This document shows, piece after piece, positions 22,050-30,751 of a stretch of 35,339 nucleotides of DNA. The notes below the pieces were generated by a model. The model was not told the origin of the DNA, made no database searches, and worked only from the letters and a program-made list of their open reading frames with translations. How positions within the stretch are numbered: the stretch's first letter is position 1; each line of letters opens with the position of its first letter. Origin of the DNA: Desulfobulbales bacterium. GTDB lineage: Bacteria > Desulfobacterota > Desulfobulbia > Desulfobulbales > JAGXFP01. Position numbers and translations under genes: made by a program. The stretch covers positions 1-35,339 of the forward strand of contig JARGFN010000004.1 of the NCBI GenBank assembly GCA_029210665.1. Reading direction: 5' to 3'.

Positions 22050-22382
22050 ATGGAAGCTAAGGCAATAGCCAGACAAATCAGGATTTCACCCCAGAAGGCC
22101 CGTTTGGTAGCGGATCTGGTGCGGGGGAGCAACGTCGCGACAGCGCTGAATACCTTGCGGTTTATGCCCAAAAAGGGTGCCCGTATTTTGCGGAAAGTTA
22201 TCGAGTCGGCGCTGGCCAATGCCGGTCAGAATGAGGCGATTGACGTGGATACCCTTTATGTAAAGGAGATATCCGTCGACGGTGGTCCCATGCTGAAGCG
22301 AATTATGCCCCGCGCCCAGGGTAGGGCCACGAGAATTTTGAAGCGGTCGAGTCATATCACGGTTGTTCTTGACGAACAGTAA
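22050..22382 (+). CDS. rplV: 50S ribosomal protein L22 (uL22)
   Basis: L22 reaches into the exit tunnel with a beta-hairpin. From ATG 22050 it is 110 residues ([26 protein letters not shown], ending HITVVLDEQ). A TTG two codons earlier is in frame, but it lies only 4 bases after GGAG, while ATG 22050 has about 10, so the ATG is preferred. The hairpin tip region [13 protein letters not shown] is intact. Confidence 0.97.
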   Translation: MEAKAIARQIRISPQKARLVADLVRGSNVATALNTLRFMPKKGARILRKVIESALANAGQNEAIDVDTLYVKEISVDGGPMLKRIMPRAQGRATRILKRSSHITVVLDEQ

Positions 22383-22454
22383 GTGAAATTTGCCCGGGCG
22401 AATCGCCCTTCGGCACGGTAAAACAACGGAATTTAAGTTCATGGAGGGTTTGTT

Positions 22455-23105
22455 TTGGGCCAGAAAGTCAATCCAATAGGGTTAAGACTTAATATAGTTA
22501 AGACCTGGAATTCCATTTGGTACGCGGACCGGGATTACGCCGTCTTTCTGATCGAAGATCAGAAGATCCGGAAATTCCTCAAGAAAAGGTTGTATCATGC
22601 CGGCATCTCCAAGATTGAGATCGCCCGGACCGGCGAGAAGGTTCGGGTCAAGATTCATACCGCCAGGCCCGGGATAGTTATCGGGAAAAAGGGTTCCGAG
22701 ATCGAGACCCTCAAAGCCGACCTCGACAAGTTCACCAACCGCGAGTGCCATGTTGATATTCAGGAGGTTCGGCGGCCCGAGGCCGAAGCGCAGCTGGTTG
22801 CTGAAAATATCGCCATGCAGCTCGAACGGCGGATGGCTTTCCGGCGGGTCATGAAAAAGGCGGTCAATGTTGCCTTGAAGTTCGGCGCGAAAGGTATTAA
22901 GGTGTCGTGTTCCGGTCGGTTGGGCGGCGCGGAGATGTCACGGTGTGAATGGTCTCGCGAGGGCCGGGTGCCGCTGCATACTCTGCGGGCCGATATCGAC
23001 TACGGTTTTGCCGAGGCTCACACGACCTATGGTTTGATCGGGGTAAAGGTATGGATATTCAAGGGCGAGGTCCTTTCCGAAGCGGAAATGGCCACCGAAC
23101 AGTGA
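22455..23105 (+). CDS. rpsC: 30S ribosomal protein S3 (uS3)
   Basis: S3 lies at the mRNA entry channel and contributes to helicase activity. The 216-residue protein has the standard start [11 protein letters not shown], a KH domain with the GKKG loop at residues 77-80, and the C-terminal S3 domain ([18 protein letters not shown]). The start is TTG at 22455, set by GGAGGG (22443-22448) and by the conserved N-terminus. It is slightly shorter at the C-terminus than E. coli S3 (233 residues). Confidence 0.98.
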   Translation: MGQKVNPIGLRLNIVKTWNSIWYADRDYAVFLIEDQKIRKFLKKRLYHAGISKIEIARTGEKVRVKIHTARPGIVIGKKGSEIETLKADLDKFTNRECHVDIQEVRRPEAEAQLVAENIAMQLERRMAFRRVMKKAVNVALKFGAKGIKVSCSGRLGGAEMSRCEWSREGRVPLHTLRADIDYGFAEAHTTYGLIGVKVWIFKGEVLSEAEMATEQ

Positions 23106-23160
23106 TTTCGTATCCTTATTTAGATAGTGCAACAATCCGCTGAATTAACGAGGCGAAGAC

Positions 23161-23577
23161 ATGTTAAGTCCTAAGAAGGTAAAGTTTAGAAAGTGTTTCA
23201 AGGGTCGCCTGAAAGGCAAGGCCATTCGTGGATCCGATATTTCTTTCGGCGACTATGCCCTTAAAGCTTCCGAGTGCGGCAAGATGAGCGCCCGGCAGAT
23301 CGAGGCGGCCCGTATTGCCATCAATCGGAAAATCAAGCGTGGCGGGCAGATGTGGATCAGGGTTTTCCCCGATGTTCCGGTGACCAAGAAACCGGCTGAA
23401 ACCAGAATGGGTAAAGGGAAAGGCAGTCCCGAAGGCTGGGTCGCCAATATTAAACCCGGCAAGATACTCTACGAACTTTCCGGGGTGGATGAGGCGTTGG
23501 CTCTCCGAGCCCTGCAGTTGGCGGCCGGCAAGCTTCCCTTTGCGACCAAGATAATTACCAGGAGTACGACGATATGA
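23161..23577 (+). CDS. rplP: 50S ribosomal protein L16 (uL16)
   Basis: L16 binds near the A-site tRNA and organises the peptidyl transferase centre. The 138 residues match the family, with [10 protein letters not shown] at the start and [24 protein letters not shown] in the core. The ATG at 23161 follows GAGGCGAAG. The stop overlaps the rpmC start as ATGA. Confidence 0.98.
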   Translation: MLSPKKVKFRKCFKGRLKGKAIRGSDISFGDYALKASECGKMSARQIEAARIAINRKIKRGGQMWIRVFPDVPVTKKPAETRMGKGKGSPEGWVANIKPGKILYELSGVDEALALRALQLAAGKLPFATKIITRSTTI

Positions 23578-23777
23578 AAGCCAGTGAGTTGCGCGGACTG
23601 AGCATCGACGATCTTGTTGCCAAGGAGAATGATCTTGCCGAGGAGTTGTTTAAACTGAATTTCCAACACGGAATTCGTCCTCTGGAGAACACCGCCAAGT
23701 TGGGCGAGCTGAAGAAGCATATAGCCCGGGTGAAGACCGTGGTCGGCGAGAAACGAAAAATGGAAGCAGCTGGCTGA
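23574..23777 (+). CDS. rpmC: 50S ribosomal protein L29 (uL29)
   Basis: L29 is a small two-helix protein by the tunnel exit, next to L23. The 67-residue product has the typical start [14 protein letters not shown] and the [19 protein letters not shown] helix turn. It starts within the rplP stop codon (ATGA), so the two are probably translationally coupled. It is in standard order before rpsQ. Confidence 0.97.
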   Translation: MKASELRGLSIDDLVAKENDLAEELFKLNFQHGIRPLENTAKLGELKKHIARVKTVVGEKRKMEAAG

Positions 23778-23825
23778 GTTAGCCCAGGTTCAGCTGTACA
23801 ATAATGATTTTACAGGATTGCTAAG

Positions 23826-24092
23826 ATGGCAGAAGTGGAAACCAAAAGAAAAAAGAGATCGCTGTCCGGGGTTGTGTTGAGCGCCAGTATGGACAAAAGC
23901 GTTGTGGTGCAAATCGAACAGCTGATCCGGCATAAGCTTTACGGTAAGTTCATGCGGCGCCATGTCAAGTACATGGCCGATGATCCGGAAAACACCTGTA
24001 AGGTAGGCGATAAGGTTTTAATCGAGGAGTGTCGGCCGCTCAGTAAAAACAAAAGATGGCGACTTCGGACGATCATCGAGCGCGCCCTGTAG
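23826..24092 (+). CDS. rpsQ: 30S ribosomal protein S17 (uS17)
   Basis: S17 is a primary 16S rRNA-binding protein with an OB fold. The 88 residues include GVVLSASMDKSVVVQIEQL, the basic loop RHKLYGKFMRRHVKYMADD and the GDKVLIEECRPLSKNKRWRL signature. The ATG at 23826 has only a weak ribosome-binding site. It closes the S10 block; 98 bases with no clear terminator precede rplN. Confidence 0.97.
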   Translation: MAEVETKRKKRSLSGVVLSASMDKSVVVQIEQLIRHKLYGKFMRRHVKYMADDPENTCKVGDKVLIEECRPLSKNKRWRLRTIIERAL

Positions 24093-24190
24093 TTACCAGC
24101 TAAACTCTGTCATCTTTTTGTTGATTGTAAGCCGGGGTACCATCCGGTGAAAAATCAGGAAACGGGATACTGCATAATGGCGGTGGAGAT

Positions 24191-24559
24191 ATGATACAAA
24201 CAGAAACAGTTTTGAATGTTGCGGACAACAGCGGTGCCCGGGCAGTTCTTTGCATCAAGGTTCTTGGCGGCAGTAAACGTCGTTATGCCCGAATCGGTGA
24301 TATTATTGTGGTTACCGTGAAAGAGGCGATCCCCAATGCCAAGGTCAGCAAGGGTGATGTACTCAAGGCCGTGGTTGTGCGGACCGCCAAGGAGTTGCGG
24401 CGGATGGACGATACCTACGTTAAATTTGACGACAATTCGGCGGTCTTGCTCGGGGCCAACGGCGAGCCGATCGGCACCCGGATCTTCGGGCCGGTGGCCA
24501 GGGAATTACGGGCCATGGGTTTCATGAAGATTGTCTCTTTGGCCCCCGAAGTACTCTAA
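24191..24559 (+). CDS. rplN: 50S ribosomal protein L14 (uL14)
   Basis: L14 forms an intersubunit bridge and binds the silencing factor RsfS. The 122 residues match family length exactly, from [17 protein letters not shown] to the C-terminal [19 protein letters not shown]. The ATG at 24191 follows GGTGGAGAT. It is the first gene of the spc block. A perfect 12-bp hairpin lies between it and rplX. Confidence 0.99.
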   Translation: MIQTETVLNVADNSGARAVLCIKVLGGSKRRYARIGDIIVVTVKEAIPNAKVSKGDVLKAVVVRTAKELRRMDDTYVKFDDNSAVLLGANGEPIGTRIFGPVARELRAMGFMKIVSLAPEVL

Positions 24560-24585
24560 TCGCGATTACCTTTTGATTTTTAGAT

Positions 24586-24619
24586 ATTCGCCTGACCTGC
24601 TGCGGGTCAGGCGAATTTT
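24586..24619 (+). terminator. Perfect hairpin between rplN and rplX
   Basis: ATTCGCCTGACC (24586-24597) pairs perfectly with GGTCAGGCGAAT (24605-24616) around a seven-base loop, and TTTT (24616-24619) overlaps its end. It looks like an intrinsic terminator or attenuator inside the spc block. The short T-tract and the genes that follow make partial termination or RNA processing more likely than full termination. Confidence 0.55.
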
Positions 24620-24648
24620 GGCAACAGGCATACAAAATAGGCTTTAGA

Positions 24649-24972
24649 ATGAAAAAGATAAAACTAAACGACCGGGTCGAGGTCATTGCCGGGAAAGACA
24701 AGGGCATGGTCGGCAAGGTTATCAGAGCGTTCCGTGACACGGATAAGGTCATTGTCGAGAAGATCAATATGATCAAGCGGCATACCAAACCCAATATGGC
24801 CAATCAGCAGGGCGGCATCATCGAAAAAGAGGCGTCGATCGATGTCTCGAATGTGATGTTGCTCTGTCCCGCCTGTTCCAAGGCGGCGCGGGTCGGTTTT
24901 AAGATTTTGGATGATGGCGCCAAGGTTCGGGTTTGCAAGAAATGCGGCGAATCGGCTGAAGCCAAGGCCTGA
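24649..24972 (+). CDS. rplX: 50S ribosomal protein L24 (uL24), with zinc-ribbon-like C-terminus
   Basis: L24 starts 50S assembly at the 5' end of 23S rRNA through a KOW motif (residues about 6-33, [17 protein letters not shown]). This 107-residue protein has two cysteine pairs, C73-x2-C76 and C96-x2-C99, flanking [10 protein letters not shown]. That arrangement is found in a subset of bacterial L24 proteins and looks like a zinc ribbon; E. coli L24 lacks it. The ATG at 24649 has a weak ribosome-binding site. Confidence 0.97.
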   Translation: MKKIKLNDRVEVIAGKDKGMVGKVIRAFRDTDKVIVEKINMIKRHTKPNMANQQGGIIEKEASIDVSNVMLLCPACSKAARVGFKILDDGAKVRVCKKCGESAEAKA

Positions 24973-25001
24973 TCAAGGTTTAACGGTTTTTGGAGATATA
25001 A

Positions 25002-25541
25002 ATGGCTGGGATAAAGGAATTATACAAAGAGAACTGCGTGCCGCAGCTTATGAAGGAATATGGCTACAGCAACATCATGCAGGTGCCTAAGCTGGACAAG
25101 GTAGTGCTTAACATGGGGCTTGGCGAAGCGGTGCAAAACCCCAAGATAATCGAAAGCGCCGTCAATGAGCTTTCCCTGATTGCCGGGCAGAAGGCCATGG
25201 TTACCAAGGCCAAGAAGTCGATTGCCACCTTCAAGCTCCGTGAGGGGATGCCCATCGGTTGCCGGGTTACCTTGCGGGGCGACAAGATGTGGGATTTCCT
25301 CAGTAAGCTGATCAATATAGCCTTGCCGCGGGTTCGTGATTTCAGGGGGGTTTCGCCCCGGGCTTTCGACGGCAACGGCAATTATGCGATGGGTATCAAG
25401 GAACATATTATCTTTCCGGAAATCGATTACGACAAGATAGACAAGATCAAGGGACTTAACATTTCCATCGGAACTACCGCCGAGAGCGACGACGAGGGGC
25501 GTTTCTTGTTGAAATCCCTGGGAATGCCTTTCAGAAAATAG
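25002..25541 (+). CDS. rplE: 50S ribosomal protein L5 (uL5)
   Basis: L5 anchors 5S rRNA in the central protuberance and contacts S13 of the small subunit. The 179 residues match the family: [42 protein letters not shown] and [23 protein letters not shown]. The ATG at 25002 follows TTGGAGA. In E. coli, S8 represses the spc mRNA at a site near this start; I could not confirm an equivalent fold. Confidence 0.98.
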   Translation: MAGIKELYKENCVPQLMKEYGYSNIMQVPKLDKVVLNMGLGEAVQNPKIIESAVNELSLIAGQKAMVTKAKKSIATFKLREGMPIGCRVTLRGDKMWDFLSKLINIALPRVRDFRGVSPRAFDGNGNYAMGIKEHIIFPEIDYDKIDKIKGLNISIGTTAESDDEGRFLLKSLGMPFRK

Positions 25542-25556
25542 ACAGGAGGTAGAGGG

Positions 25557-25742
25557 TTGGCGAAAAAATCTTTGATAGCGAAGAGTCAACGGAAGGCTAA
25601 GTTCCCGGTTCGAGCCTACAACCGTTGTCCTCTCTGCGGCAGGCCGCGGGCGTTTATCAGAAAATTTGGTGTGTGCCGGATCTGTTTCAGGTCTCTGGCT
25701 AACCATGGCGAGATAACAGGCGTTACCAAATCGAGTTGGTAA
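25557..25742 (+). CDS. rpsN: 30S ribosomal protein S14 (uS14), zinc-binding short type
   Basis: S14 helps assemble the 30S head. At 61 residues this is the short zinc-binding type, with C24-x2-C27 and C40-x2-C43; E. coli has the longer cysteine-free type. The TTG at 25557 is chosen because it follows AGGAGGT and gives the normal start [16 protein letters not shown]. It follows rplE by 15 bases. Confidence 0.98.
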   Translation: MAKKSLIAKSQRKAKFPVRAYNRCPLCGRPRAFIRKFGVCRICFRSLANHGEITGVTKSSW

Positions 25743-25789
25743 CGTGTGATAATCTTTTGTTAGAAGTTCTAACTTAAGGAGTAATAGTT

Positions 25790-26188
25790 ATGGCAATGAG
25801 TGATCCCTTGGCGGACATGCTTACCAGGGTAAGAAATGCCAGCATGGTCAATTTCGACAGCGTCGATATGCCCCTTTCCAAGTTGAAGGCCAATGTGGCC
25901 AAGATTTTGAAAGAGGAAGGCTACATCCGTGATTACCACATCCAGCGGGATGGCGTTCAGGGCACCTTGAAGATCGATCTTAAATACGACCAGGCAAAGG
26001 ATAACGTTATAATCGGCTTGCGCAGGGTCAGTAAACCCGGGCGGCGTCTCTATGTTAATGCGGATAATATTCCGATGGTGATGAGCGGGTTGGGAATCGG
26101 TATCGTTTCAACTTCCAAGGGGTTAATGACTGATCGCCAGGCCAGGAAGATGCGGGTCGGCGGTGAACTGCTCTGTGAAGTTTGGTAA
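25790..26188 (+). CDS. rpsH: 30S ribosomal protein S8 (uS8)
   Basis: S8 binds the central domain of 16S rRNA and represses the spc operon in E. coli. The 132-residue product has MSDPLADMLTRVRNA at the start and the C-terminal GLGIGIVSTSKGLMTDRQARKMRVGGELLCEVW. The ATG at 25790 follows AAGGAG; an in-frame ATG two codons later is a close alternative. Confidence 0.98.
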   Translation: MAMSDPLADMLTRVRNASMVNFDSVDMPLSKLKANVAKILKEEGYIRDYHIQRDGVQGTLKIDLKYDQAKDNVIIGLRRVSKPGRRLYVNADNIPMVMSGLGIGIVSTSKGLMTDRQARKMRVGGELLCEVW

Positions 26189-26227
26189 TTTTGTTTAAGA
26201 CTTTTATTATAAATTTGGAGAGTATTC

Positions 26228-26764
26228 ATGTCCAGGATTGGCAGTAAACCCATCCCGATTCCCGGCGGCGTCAAGGTCGATATCAAGGGGGGGCACGTAA
26301 AAGTCACCGGCCCCAAAGGAACGCTGGAGCGTGATATCCGGTCCGAGGTGAAATTGGTCGAGGAAGGCGGTGAACTTCTTGTCAAATGCAATGATGACAG
26401 CAAGAAGACCAATGCCTTTTCCGGTCTTTATCGCAGTTTGGTCAATAACATGATTGTCGGAGTCGAACAGGGCTTTCAAAAGAAGCTGGTCGTCGAGGGG
26501 GTGGGCTACAAGGCTTCCGTGTCGGGCGACACCTTGACCCTTAATGTCGGTTACTCCAATCCGGTGGAGTTCGGATTGCCGAAGGGGGTAACCGCCACGG
26601 CTGAAAAGGGCGACATAACCCTTGACTGTATTGACAAGGAATTGCTCGGCCATACCGCGGCCAAGATCCGCAGCGTCCGCAAGCCCGAGCCCTATAAAGG
26701 CAAAGGCATCAGATATGCCGATGAGCAGGTTGTCAGAAAGGCCGGTAAGTCGGCGGGTAAATAA
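26228..26764 (+). CDS. rplF: 50S ribosomal protein L6 (uL6)
   Basis: L6 lies near the sarcin-ricin loop, where elongation factors bind. The 178 residues form two similar alpha/beta domains and carry the C-terminal signature RKPEPYKGKGIRYADEQVVRKAGK. The ATG at 26228 follows TTGGAGAG. A 118-base gap follows before rplR, with a CGATCC/GGATCG hairpin and a GGGCC/GGCCC inverted pair followed by CTTTT. Confidence 0.98.
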   Translation: MSRIGSKPIPIPGGVKVDIKGGHVKVTGPKGTLERDIRSEVKLVEEGGELLVKCNDDSKKTNAFSGLYRSLVNNMIVGVEQGFQKKLVVEGVGYKASVSGDTLTLNVGYSNPVEFGLPKGVTATAEKGDITLDCIDKELLGHTAAKIRSVRKPEPYKGKGIRYADEQVVRKAGKSAGK

Positions 26765-26882
26765 GCCACTGTAACGTGACGATCCGGCTGGATCGCTCCT
26801 GACGACGACGGGCCTTGACGGTAATCCGGCCCCTTTTCGTCCGGAGTATTCGAGTAAAAAATTTAATTGTTTAGGCAAAGTA

Positions 26883-27251
26883 ATGGCGAAGACGAATCCG
26901 AAAGTAACCGCCCGCCAAAAGCGGATCAAGCGGATCAGGAAAAACATCAGCGGCACGGGTGAATGCCCGCGATTACGAGTTTTCAAGAGCTCCCGGCACA
27001 TTTATGGGCAGATAATCGATGATGTCGCGGGGCATACCCTGGTTGCCGCCTCCACCCGGGACAAGGAGTATTCGGCGGGGGAATCCGAGGGCGGCAAGGT
27101 AGAAAAGGCCCGCCGGGTCGGCCTGTTGTTGGCGGCGAAAGCCAAGAAAAACGGGATCGAAAAGGTAGTGTTTGACCGGGGCGGTTATCTTTACCATGGC
27201 CGGGTCAAATCATTGTCCGACGGCGCCCGCGAGGGCGGTTTGAATTTCTGA
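26883..27251 (+). CDS. rplR: 50S ribosomal protein L18 (uL18)
   Basis: L18 binds 5S rRNA with L5. The 122-residue protein has a basic N-terminal arm ([18 protein letters not shown]), then [18 protein letters not shown] and the closing segment [28 protein letters not shown]. The ATG at 26883 is preceded by GGCAAAG. It is in standard spc order, 45 bases before rpsE. Confidence 0.98.
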   Translation: MAKTNPKVTARQKRIKRIRKNISGTGECPRLRVFKSSRHIYGQIIDDVAGHTLVAASTRDKEYSAGESEGGKVEKARRVGLLLAAKAKKNGIEKVVFDRGGYLYHGRVKSLSDGAREGGLNF

Positions 27252-27296
27252 TTAGTTCAGGTTGTAATCTAACCAAGTTAAGATTGGGGGTAAACC

Positions 27297-27803
27297 TTGT
27301 CAAACTTTAAAAGCGATAAAGCTGATAACCAGCTTATAGAAAAAGTGGTATTCATTAACAGGACTGCCAAGGTCGTCAAGGGCGGGCGGCGCTTCAGCTT
27401 CAGCGCAATTTGCGTGGTCGGCGACGGCCAGGGCAAGGTCGGTCAGGGGCTTGGCAAGGCAAATCAGGTTCCGGAAGCCATCCGGAAGGGTATTGAAAGC
27501 GCCGGCAAGGATATGCGAAGGGTCTCCATCACCGAAACCAGCATCCCCCATGCCATTGACGGTAAGTTCGGGGCCGGCAAAGTCATGCTGAAACCGGCTT
27601 CCGCCGGGACCGGGGTTATCGCCGGCGGCGCGGTCCGCGCGGTTCTTGAGGCGGCCGGTGTTAACAATATTCTGACAAAATGTCTTGGCTCCCATAATCC
27701 CCATAACCTGGTCAAGGCCACTATCGACGGGCTGCGGCGGCTGAAATCGGCCGAAGAGATTGCGGCCAGACGTGACAAGACGGTTGAGGAAATCACCTCC
27801 TGA
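27297..27803 (+). CDS. rpsE: 30S ribosomal protein S5 (uS5)
   Basis: S5 shapes the mRNA entry channel and affects fidelity. The 168 residues contain the N-terminal double-stranded RNA-binding fold ([35 protein letters not shown] split over two strands) and the C-terminal S5 domain with [18 protein letters not shown]. The start is TTG at 27297, with GGGGGT upstream. Two short hairpins lie between it and rpmD. Confidence 0.98.
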   Translation: MSNFKSDKADNQLIEKVVFINRTAKVVKGGRRFSFSAICVVGDGQGKVGQGLGKANQVPEAIRKGIESAGKDMRRVSITETSIPHAIDGKFGAGKVMLKPASAGTGVIAGGAVRAVLEAAGVNNILTKCLGSHNPHNLVKATIDGLRRLKSAEEIAARRDKTVEEITS

Positions 27804-27807
27804 TCCT

Positions 27808-27863
27808 GCCCCGCTTGTTTGGCCGGGGCTGGAGAAAGAACAAATCAGCAAGCCATTGCTTGC
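27808..27863 (+). other. Two hairpins between rpsE and rpmD
   Basis: GCCCCG (27808-27813) pairs with CGGGGC (27824-27829), and GCAAGC (27848-27853) pairs with GCTTGC (27858-27863) around a CATT tetraloop. No T-tract follows either. They may be processing or translation-control hairpins; the second ends 19 bases before the rpmD start. Confidence 0.45.
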
Positions 27864-27881
27864 CAGGTCGGAACGGAAGAT

Positions 27882-28058
27882 ATGAGTGATATAAAAGTGA
27901 AGTTGAAAAAAAGCAAGATCGGCAGCAATCAGAAGATCCGAGCTACCTTGATTGGCCTGGGATTGACGAAGACCAATAAAACAGTGATCCGCAAGGATAC
28001 CCCGGAGATCCGGGGGATGCTCAAGAAAGTTGAGCACCTGATCGAAGTGGAGGGTTAA
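27882..28058 (+). CDS. rpmD: 50S ribosomal protein L30 (uL30)
   Basis: L30 is a small large-subunit protein. From the ATG at 27882 it has 58 residues, the usual length: MSDIKVKLKKSKIGSNQKIR, ATLIGLGLTKTNKTV and RGMLKKVEHLIEVEG. The frame is open 21 codons upstream, but that part runs through the two hairpins and has no L30 similarity. The stop is one base before the rplO start. Confidence 0.97.
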   Translation: MSDIKVKLKKSKIGSNQKIRATLIGLGLTKTNKTVIRKDTPEIRGMLKKVEHLIEVEG

Positions 28059-28059
28059 C

Positions 28060-28500
28060 ATGTTGACTTTGAGCAATCTTTCCCCAAATCCCGGCTCCCG
28101 GAAGGCGAGAAAAAGGGTCGGCCGGGGTCAGGGGTCCGGACACGGCAAAACGGCCACCAGGGGGCATAAGGGTTATAAGGCCCGTTCCGGCAGCAGCATT
28201 AAACCAGGTTTCGAAGGCGGCCAGATGCCGCTGCAGAGAAGAATTCCCAAGCGCGGGTTCAACAATATCTTTCGCAAGGAACATGGGGTTGTCAACGTCG
28301 GCGATCTGGACGTTTTCGAGGCCGGGACCCGGATTGATCGCGCCGTGCTGGTCGACGCCGGTCTGGTTGCCAAAAAATTCGACTCGGTAAAGATATTGGG
28401 CAACGGAGAAATCGGCAAGCCCCTCACCTTTGCGGTCGATAAGCTCAGCGAGACGGCCCGCAAGAAGATCGCGGCGGCCGGCGGGACGATAGAGGGCTGA
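28060..28500 (+). CDS. rplO: 50S ribosomal protein L15 (uL15)
   Basis: L15 is a late 50S assembly protein with a long basic extension. The 146 residues begin with the family signature LSNLSPNPGSRKARKRVGRG, then GSGHGKTATRGHKG and the FEGGQMPLQRRIPKRGF segment. The ATG at 28060 follows GGAGGG, which lies within the end of rpmD. secY starts three bases after its stop. Confidence 0.98.
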   Translation: MLTLSNLSPNPGSRKARKRVGRGQGSGHGKTATRGHKGYKARSGSSIKPGFEGGQMPLQRRIPKRGFNNIFRKEHGVVNVGDLDVFEAGTRIDRAVLVDAGLVAKKFDSVKILGNGEIGKPLTFAVDKLSETARKKIAAAGGTIEG

Positions 28501-28503
28501 TAG

Positions 28504-29814
28504 ATGCAGGCTGGAATTCAGAATGCCGCCAATATCCCGGAATTGCGCCGCAGGGTAACTTTCACCGTGTTGATGCTCGCCGTCTACCGGATGGGAGTTC
28601 AGATACCGACACCCGGCATCAACGGCGAGGCCCTGGCTGCTTTTTTCCAGAAGAGTTCCGCCACCCTTTTCGACATGTTCAACATGTTTTCCGGCGGCGC
28701 CCTGGAAAATTTTTCGATTTTCGCCCTCGGCATCATGCCCTATATCAGCGCCTCGATTATCTTTCAGTTATTGACCGTGGTGGTTCCGCAACTGGAGGCC
28801 CTCAAGAAAGAGGGGGAATCCGGGCGCCAGAAGATCACCCAGTACACCCGTTACGCTACCGTGGTCCTCAGTCTGATCCAGGGGTTGTTTATCAGTATCG
28901 GCCTGGAGAGCATGGCCGCTCCGGCCGGCGGTGAAATGATCGTCAATTTTCCCGGCTGGAGCTTCCGGCTGATGACCATGCTTACCCTGACCTCCGGCAC
29001 CGCCTTCATCATGTGGCTGGGGGAACAGATGACCGAGCGCGGCATCGGCAACGGCATTTCCCTGATCATCACCGCCGGGATTGTCGCCAGGATGCCGGCC
29101 GCGATGGTCAAGACCGCCAAAATGGTCAGCGCCGGCGACATGACCTTTATCTTTATCCCGATCTTGCTGGCGATGATGTTCGGCGTCATCGCGGTTATCG
29201 TATACTTCGAAACGGCCCAGCGCAGAATCCCCATCCAGTACGCCAAGAGGGTGGTCGGCCGGCAGATGTATGGCGGACAGCAGTCGCATCTTCCCTTGAA
29301 GATTAATATGTCCGGGGTTATTCCGCCGATCTTTGCCTCTTCGATTATGATGTTTCCGGCCACTATCGGCGGTTTTGTCGAGGTTGATTGGGTGCAGCGG
29401 GTTAGTGCCTATCTGCAGTGGGGCAGCTTTTCCTGGACGGTGCTGTATGTCGGATTTATCGTCTTTTTCTGTTTTTTCTACACGGCCGTCACCTTCAACC
29501 CGGTCGATGTGGCCGAGAACCTGAAAAAGAACGGCGGATTCATCCCCGGTATCAGGCCCGGTAAACGTTCCGCCGAGTTTATCGACAAAATTGTTGTTCG
29601 CCTGACGGTGATCGGGGCGATTTATGTCAGCGCGGTCTGTGTGCTGCCGACCATCCTGATCAACGAGCTCAACGTCCCGTTCTATTTTGGCGGCACCGCG
29701 CTATTGATCATCGTGGGGGTCGCCATAGACACCATTTCCCAGATCGAGTCGCACACCGTCATGCGTAACTATGACGGCTTGTTGAAGAGCGGTAAGATCC
29801 GGGGACGGCGCTAG
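28504..29814 (+). CDS. secY: Preprotein translocase subunit SecY
   Basis: SecY is the channel of the Sec translocon in the inner membrane. The 436-residue protein shows about ten hydrophobic segments, the N-terminal signature RMGVQIPTPGIN, the plug region near FNMFSGGALENFSIFALGIMPYI (two stretches), and the cytoplasmic loop AKRVVGRQMYGGQQSHLPLKIN. The ATG at 28504 follows AGGGCTG within the rplO end. Its partner secE is at 2247-2507. The next gene is map; adk, often found here, is absent. Confidence 0.98.
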   Translation: MQAGIQNAANIPELRRRVTFTVLMLAVYRMGVQIPTPGINGEALAAFFQKSSATLFDMFNMFSGGALENFSIFALGIMPYISASIIFQLLTVVVPQLEALKKEGESGRQKITQYTRYATVVLSLIQGLFISIGLESMAAPAGGEMIVNFPGWSFRLMTMLTLTSGTAFIMWLGEQMTERGIGNGISLIITAGIVARMPAAMVKTAKMVSAGDMTFIFIPILLAMMFGVIAVIVYFETAQRRIPIQYAKRVVGRQMYGGQQSHLPLKINMSGVIPPIFASSIMMFPATIGGFVEVDWVQRVSAYLQWGSFSWTVLYVGFIVFFCFFYTAVTFNPVDVAENLKKNGGFIPGIRPGKRSAEFIDKIVVRLTVIGAIYVSAVCVLPTILINELNVPFYFGGTALLIIVGVAIDTISQIESHTVMRNYDGLLKSGKIRGRR

Positions 29815-29827
29815 TCCGGATTTTTTT

Positions 29828-30592
29828 ATGGGTCGACCGATCAATCTGAAATCCTCCGCCGAGATTGACAAGATGCTGGAGGCCAATCAGATCGTCGCCG
29901 GGACCCTGGCGATGCTTGAAGATCGGATCCGCCCGGGCGTTACAACTCTTCAGCTGGACGAATGGGCCGAAGATTATGCCCGGCAACATGCGGCGATCCC
30001 GGCCTTTAAGGGATATCGCGGCTTTCCCGGCAGCCTGTGTGTTTCGCTTAACGAGGAGGTTGTTCACGGCATCCCGACCGCCGCAGCTGTTCTCAAGGAA
30101 GGGGATATCGTCAGTATCGATTTCGGCGTCAAGCACAAGGACTTTTACGGTGATGCGGCGGTGACCCTGGCGGTAGGGAAGATCTCGGCCCGGAAGCGCA
30201 AGCTGATCGACGTCACCAGACAGGCGCTGGAACTTGCCATTGAGCAGGCCAGAGTCGGTAACCGGATCAATGATTTAGGCCGGGCCGTGCAGCGCCATGT
30301 CGAAAGGAATGGTTTTTCGGTCGTCCGGCAATTTGTCGGGCACGGCATCGGCAGTCAACTGCACGAGGCGCCGGAGATTCCCAACTACGAACGCAATGAG
30401 CCTTCGCCGCGATTGATCGCGGGCATGGCTTTGGCTATAGAGCCGATGGTCAATGCCGGTTCCTATGAAGTTGAGGTGATGAAAGACGGGTGGACGGTGC
30501 TGACCCGAGATCGGAAACCATCGGCCCACTTCGAGCACACGGTGGTGGTGACCGATGGCGCCCCCCTGGTTTTAAGCCGGTGGCGTGGGTGA
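29828..30592 (+). CDS. map: Type I methionine aminopeptidase
   Basis: This enzyme removes the N-terminal methionine from new proteins at the ribosome exit. In the 254-residue product the metal ligands are D98, D109, H172, E205 and E236, with the substrate-side histidines H80 and H179, all matching E. coli type I positions. There is no N-terminal zinc-finger extension. The ATG at 29828 lies 13 bases after secY. It directly serves the translation products of the neighbouring genes. Confidence 0.98.
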   Translation: MGRPINLKSSAEIDKMLEANQIVAGTLAMLEDRIRPGVTTLQLDEWAEDYARQHAAIPAFKGYRGFPGSLCVSLNEEVVHGIPTAAAVLKEGDIVSIDFGVKHKDFYGDAAVTLAVGKISARKRKLIDVTRQALELAIEQARVGNRINDLGRAVQRHVERNGFSVVRQFVGHGIGSQLHEAPEIPNYERNEPSPRLIAGMALAIEPMVNAGSYEVEVMKDGWTVLTRDRKPSAHFEHTVVVTDGAPLVLSRWRG

Positions 30593-30606
30593 TTGGTTGT
30601 TTAACT

Positions 30607-30651
30607 AAAAAAAAGCGGGCAATTTGCCCAAAATCGTTTATGATCCCGCTT
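30607..30651 (-). terminator. Terminator-like hairpin facing the minus strand
   Basis: AAGCGGG (30613-30619) pairs with CCCGCTT (30645-30651). Read on the minus strand, the stem is followed by eight Ts, the complement of A30607-30614. An inner GGGCA/TGCCC helix is possible. It would stop antisense transcription entering the secY-map region from the infA side. On the plus strand it lacks a T-tract, so it is at best a weak map terminator. Confidence 0.5.
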
Positions 30652-30708
30652 CTTATACCACGGGGCATAAGTTTCATACGAGCAGGCAAGCGGCCCAACT
30701 CAGCTTTA
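30652..30708 (+). repeat. Structured leader repeat, copy B (upstream of infA)
   Basis: A 57-base match to 2138-2195 upstream of secE, at about 83% over the aligned columns. The first stem pairs 30652-30659 with 30664-30671; at one position a U-A pair here replaces U-G in copy A, so pairing is kept. The second stem (AAGCGG/CAGCTT) has one mismatch. Both copies end in the identical 13-mer CAACTCAGCTTTA, about 45-50 bases before the start codon. Function is unknown. Confidence 0.7.
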
Positions 30709-30751
30709 ATTTGTTGCTGTTTAAAATTAAATAACCCCAGAGATTTTGTTT

